The notes under the pieces are model-generated. The model worked only from the letters and a program-made list of their open reading frames with translations, had not been told where the DNA came from and searched no databases. From an uncultured Bryobacteraceae bacterium (GTDB lineage: Bacteria; Acidobacteriota; Terriglobia; Bryobacterales; Bryobacteraceae): a DNA stretch of 64,000 bases. Within the stretch, counting starts at the first letter, position 1; each line of letters starts with the position of its first letter. Shown here piece after piece: positions 61,119 to 64,000 of the stretch. A program made the translations under genes and the position numbers. The stretch covers positions 80,841-144,840 of the forward strand of contig CALKXJ010000010.1 of NCBI GenBank assembly GCA_938003835.1, read 5' to 3'.

Positions 61119-61940
61119 CTATTTCCTTCTGCTGACGATGAACTTGTCAGTCCGCTTGTTGTTGCGCGTCTTGAAGCCCCGCGTCGGTTGGCCCCATGGC
61201 GTCACCGGGTGGCGGCCGCCGCTGGTCTTGCCCTCGCCGCCGCCGTGGGGATGATCCACCGGATTCATCGACACGCCGCGGTTGTGCGGCCTCCGGCCCA
61301 GCCAGCGCGAGCGGCCCGCCTTGCCGAGCGAGACGTTCTCGTGGTCCAGGTTGCCCACCTGGCCGATCGTGGCCATGCACTTGACCGAGACCTTGCGCAC
61401 CTCGCCCGAGGGCAGCTTGATGAGCGCATACTCGGCGTCGCGCGAAACCAGTTGCGCCTGCGCGCCGGCCGAGCGCGCCAGTTGAGCTCCCTTGCCCGGC
61501 CGCAGCTCGATGTTGTGAATCGTCGTGCCCGGCGGAATGTTCTCGAGCGGCAGCGCGTTACCCACCAGAATGTCGGCCTGGGGCCCGGAAACCACCGTCT
61601 GGCCCACCTCCAGCCCGACCGGCGCGATGATGTAACGCTTCTCGCCGTCGGCATAGTTGAGCAGGGCGATGCGAGCCGAGCGGTTCGGATCGTATTCGAT
61701 GGAGGCCACCCGCGCCGGAATGCCCGTCTTGTCCCGCTTGAAATCGATCACGCGGTAGCAACGCTTGGCGCCGCCGCCCCGGAACCAGATGGTGATCTCG
61801 CCGGTGTTGTTGCGCCCGCCGCTGCGCTTCTTGCCGTGCGTCAGCGACTTCTCCGGCCGCTCGCGCGTGATCTCCTCGCGCGTGAGCACCGTCTGGAATC
61901 GCCGCGTCGGCGTCGTCGGACGATATTCTTTGATCGGCAT
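61119..61940 (-). CDS. rplB: 50S ribosomal protein L2
   Basis: A 273-residue protein: [20 protein letters not shown] at the start, [20 protein letters not shown], and the peptidyl-transferase-linked end [20 protein letters not shown]. Standard. Confidence 0.98.
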   Translation of the reverse strand: MPIKEYRPTTPTRRFQTVLTREEITRERPEKSLTHGKKRSGGRNNTGEITIWFRGGGAKRCYRVIDFKRDKTGIPARVASIEYDPNRSARIALLNYADGEKRYIIAPVGLEVGQTVVSGPQADILVGNALPLENIPPGTTIHNIELRPGKGAQLARSAGAQAQLVSRDAEYALIKLPSGEVRKVSVKCMATIGQVGNLDHENVSLGKAGRSRWLGRRPHNRGVSMNPVDHPHGGGEGKTSGGRHPVTPWGQPTRGFKTRNNKRTDKFIVSRRK

Positions 61941-61952
61941 GGGAGCTAACCC

Positions 61953-62240
61953 TTAAATCTCCGCGTATTCCGGCACCTTCTGATCCGGACGGAGCTTGAC
62001 ATAGGCCTTCTTCCAGTCCGGACGGTAGCCCTGGAAGCGCCCGCGACGGCGCAGCTTGCCCACCAGATTCGCCGTGCGGACGCTCTCCACTTTCACCTTG
62101 AAAAGCTTCTCGACGGCCGTCTTGATTTCGGTGCGCGTCGCATCGGGCGCCACCTCGAAACAGAGCGTGCGCTCGGCTTCCTTCTTTCCTTCGCTCTTCT
62201 CGGTGATGATCGGCCGCCGGATGACGTCGTAGAGGTTCAT
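61953..62240 (-). CDS. rplW: 50S ribosomal protein L23
   Basis: A 95-residue protein: MNLYDVIRRPIITEKSEGKK and the end GRFQGYRPDWKKAYVKLRPD. It overlaps the rplD stop by 4 bases (ATGA). Confidence 0.97.
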   Translation of the reverse strand: MNLYDVIRRPIITEKSEGKKEAERTLCFEVAPDATRTEIKTAVEKLFKVKVESVRTANLVGKLRRRGRFQGYRPDWKKAYVKLRPDQKVPEYAEI

Positions 62241-62863
62241 TTCGCCAGCGCCTCCGAAAGTTTCCTGGCCGCCGCCTCGCTCATGAGCACCTGTTCGTGT
62301 TCGAGCAGGTGGTAGGGCGTCACCTCGCGCGTGGCAAGCAGCGTGACGCCGGGCAGATTCCGCGAGCCCAGCTCGAGTTTGTCGTCGGCCGGATTGTCCA
62401 CCAACAGCACCGTGCGCCGGGCTTCGAGCGCCTCCAGCACCTTCCGCACGGTCTTCGTCTTGTGATCGGGCAGCTCGAAGGCCTGGACCACCTTGAGTTC
62501 ACCGTCCTGGAGCTTCGCCGTGAGGGCCGAGCGCAGCGCCCCGAGCAGCATCTTGCGCGGCAGCCGGTAGCTGTAATCCCGCGGCTGCGGGCCGTGCACC
62601 GTGCCGCCTTTGCGCCACAGCGGGCTGCGGATCGAGCCCACGCGGGCGCGGCCGGTCCCCTTCTGCCGCCACAGCTTCCGCCCGGAGCCCGACACCTCAG
62701 CGCGGTTCTTCGTCTTCACCGTGCCGCGCCGCCGGCAGGCCAGATAGTGGCGCACGGCCTCGTAGAGGAGGGCCTGGTTTACCGGAGCGGCAAAGACGCT
62801 GTCGGCCAGCTCGATTTCGCCGACCTTTTCGTTGCGCAGGTTGACCACGTCGACTACCGGCAT
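62237..62863 (-). CDS. rplD: 50S ribosomal protein L4
   Basis: A 208-residue protein: VPVVDVVNLR-type start (MPVVDVVNLRNEKVGEIEL), the exit-tunnel loop RAEVSGSGRKLWRQKGTGRA and VHGPQPRDYSYRLPRKM. Starts 4 bases after rplC. Confidence 0.97.
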   Translation of the reverse strand: MPVVDVVNLRNEKVGEIELADSVFAAPVNQALLYEAVRHYLACRRRGTVKTKNRAEVSGSGRKLWRQKGTGRARVGSIRSPLWRKGGTVHGPQPRDYSYRLPRKMLLGALRSALTAKLQDGELKVVQAFELPDHKTKTVRKVLEALEARRTVLLVDNPADDKLELGSRNLPGVTLLATREVTPYHLLEHEQVLMSEAAARKLSEALAK

Positions 62864-62867
62864 CGCT

Positions 62868-63509
62868 TCACCTCGTCGCCCGCTTGGCCCGCCGTACGAT
62901 CACGTAGCCGCCGTTCGGCCCCGGCACGGCGCCTTTGACCATCATCAGGTTGCCCTCTTCGTCCACCTGGACGACCTCAAGATTGCGCACCGTCACCCGC
63001 TGCGTGCCCATCCGCCCGGCCATGCGCATGCCCGGAAAGACCCGCGAGGGGAAGCTCGAGGCGCCGATGGAGCCGGGCGCGCGATGGAACATCGAACCGT
63101 GCGTGGCCGGACCGCCGCGGAAATGGTGGCGCTTCACCAGACCCGCAAAACCGCGCCCCTTGCTGATGCCGATGACGTCCACCTTGTCGGAGGGCTTGAA
63201 TTCGCTCACCAGAACCCGGTCGCCCGCCTTCAGGTCGTCGTCGCCCGGCCGCAGCCGCAGCTCGCGCAGATACCGCACGCCGTCCACGCCGGCCCGCTTG
63301 AGGTGGCCGGTCATCGGCTTGTTGATCCGGCTCGGCTTGATGTACTCGAGCAGGCCGAGCTGCACCGCATCATAGCCGTCCGTCGCCGGCGTCTTACGCT
63401 GCACGACCACGCAGGGGCCGGCCTTGAGCAGCGTCACCGGGATGACCTGCCCGTCCGGCCGGAAGATCTGGGTCATTCCGATCTTTTTGCCAAGAATTCC
63501 TGGGCTCAT
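62868..63509 (-). CDS. rplC: 50S ribosomal protein L3
   Basis: A 213-residue protein: [20 protein letters not shown] at the start, then [20 protein letters not shown] and [23 protein letters not shown] 63509 fits the family start; the 9-residue longer reading overlaps rpsJ and is rejected. Confidence 0.97.
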   Translation of the reverse strand: MSPGILGKKIGMTQIFRPDGQVIPVTLLKAGPCVVVQRKTPATDGYDAVQLGLLEYIKPSRINKPMTGHLKRAGVDGVRYLRELRLRPGDDDLKAGDRVLVSEFKPSDKVDVIGISKGRGFAGLVKRHHFRGGPATHGSMFHRAPGSIGASSFPSRVFPGMRMAGRMGTQRVTVRNLEVVQVDEEGNLMMVKGAVPGPNGGYVIVRRAKRATR

Positions 63510-63525
63510 CGTGCTCGTTTGAACC

Positions 63526-63846
63526 TTACCTTCCAAACGCCTTGATCTCGACGTCGACGCCGGCCGGCAGATCGAGCTTCATCAGCGCGTCCACCGTCTC
63601 CTGCGTCGGCTCGAGGATATCGAGCAGCCGTTTATGCGTCCGGATTTCGAACTGCTCCCGGCTCTTCTTGTCCACGTGGGGCGACCGCAGAACGGTAAAC
63701 CGGTTCTTCACCGTCGGCAGCGGGATCGGTCCCGCCACCTGCGCCCCGGTCTTTCGGGCCGTCTCGACGATCTCCGTCGTCGATTGATCGAGCACCCGGT
63801 GATCGTAAGCCTTCAACCGGATGCGGATGCGTTCTCGCAAGGCCAT
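63526..63846 (-). CDS. rpsJ: 30S ribosomal protein S10
   Basis: A 106-residue protein: [40 protein letters not shown] and the end [14 protein letters not shown]. First gene of the S10 operon in the window, immediately after tuf. Confidence 0.98.
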   Translation of the reverse strand: MALRERIRIRLKAYDHRVLDQSTTEIVETARKTGAQVAGPIPLPTVKNRFTVLRSPHVDKKSREQFEIRTHKRLLDILEPTQETVDALMKLDLPAGVDVEIKAFGR

Positions 63847-63859
63847 GGCCGTCAGAGTC

Positions 63860-64000
63860 CTACTCCAGGATCTCGGTCACCGTGCCGGCGCCCACCGTGC
63901 GCCCGCCCTCGCGGATGGCAAACCGCAACCCCTTGTCCATGGCCACCGGCGTGATCAGCTCCACCGTCAGGTTCACGTTGTCGCCCGGCATCACCATCTC
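63860..64000 (-). CDS. tuf: Elongation factor Tu, C-terminal fragment
   Basis: Partial gene cut by the right edge. The last 46 residues read [39 protein letters not shown] and TVTEILE, then TAG at 63860-63862: a standard EF-Tu domain 3 ending. Order tuf-rpsJ is the usual start of the S10 region. Confidence 0.97.
   Translation of the reverse strand, partial: EMVMPGDNVNLTVELITPVAMDKGLRFAIREGGRTVGAGTVTEILE

Overview
The window is GC-rich bacterial chromosome, densely packed with short or overlapping gene junctions. I see no rRNA, tRNA, CRISPR array or phage genes. The best taxonomic guess is Acidobacteriota, order Bryobacterales (Solibacter-like). This rests on an alternative complex III operon, several Tat-exported Gfo/Idh and TIM-barrel proteins, YfhO-type membrane proteins and a zinc-type S14. 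It is an inference from gene content, not a database result.

Layout. 1-955: end of aroA and a small cytoplasmic histidine kinase-like protein. 965-11345 (minus strand): a tightly coupled respiratory operon running lipoprotein, actA (pentaheme cytochrome), actB (MoCo-like/Fe-S protein), an actC-actD fusion, actE (monoheme lipoprotein), a CoxB-cytochrome c fusion, a CoxA-like protein, and a POTRA-only protein. It has no actF. The CoxA-like protein keeps the heme-ligand histidines but lacks the CuB histidines, and the CoxB CuA motif is displaced, so this looks like an ACIII module joined to a non-canonical, perhaps non-oxygen-reducing, oxidase remnant. 11353-16801: a methyltransferase and a YfhO protein whose 5' ends are formed by the two inverted repeats of an inserted REP-associated tyrosine transposase, followed by a convergent polytopic membrane protein. 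16843-26570: DUF58 protein, TonB-dependent receptor, GH51 arabinofuranosidase, CysQ, sulfatase with HEAT-like repeats, PilZ, DUF218 protein and a CDF metal exporter.

26545-36676: a carbohydrate-type group (Gfo/Idh, AldA, TIM barrel isomerase, sugar/ureide-type transporter) surrounding a surface-glycan set (GT39, GT2, epimerase, DegT aminotransferase, methyltransferase). 36769-48682: TPR protein, divergent acetate kinase, XdhC-MocA pair, AsmA-like protein, GAF-like protein, Slt transglycosylase, two unknown proteins and a YbgC thioesterase.

48699-64000 (minus strand): the S10-spc-alpha ribosomal protein superoperon, read from tuf (partial at the right edge) through rpsJ and secY-map-infA to rpoA-rplQ. 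There is no adk between secY and map. The S3 protein carries a long Pro/Ala-rich tail, IF-1 is divergent, and the rpsK-rpsD spacer holds two hairpins that could be an S4 control site.

The strongest candidate for something new is the ACIII/CuB-less oxidase operon. The second is the transposase that supplied new 5' ends to both neighbours.
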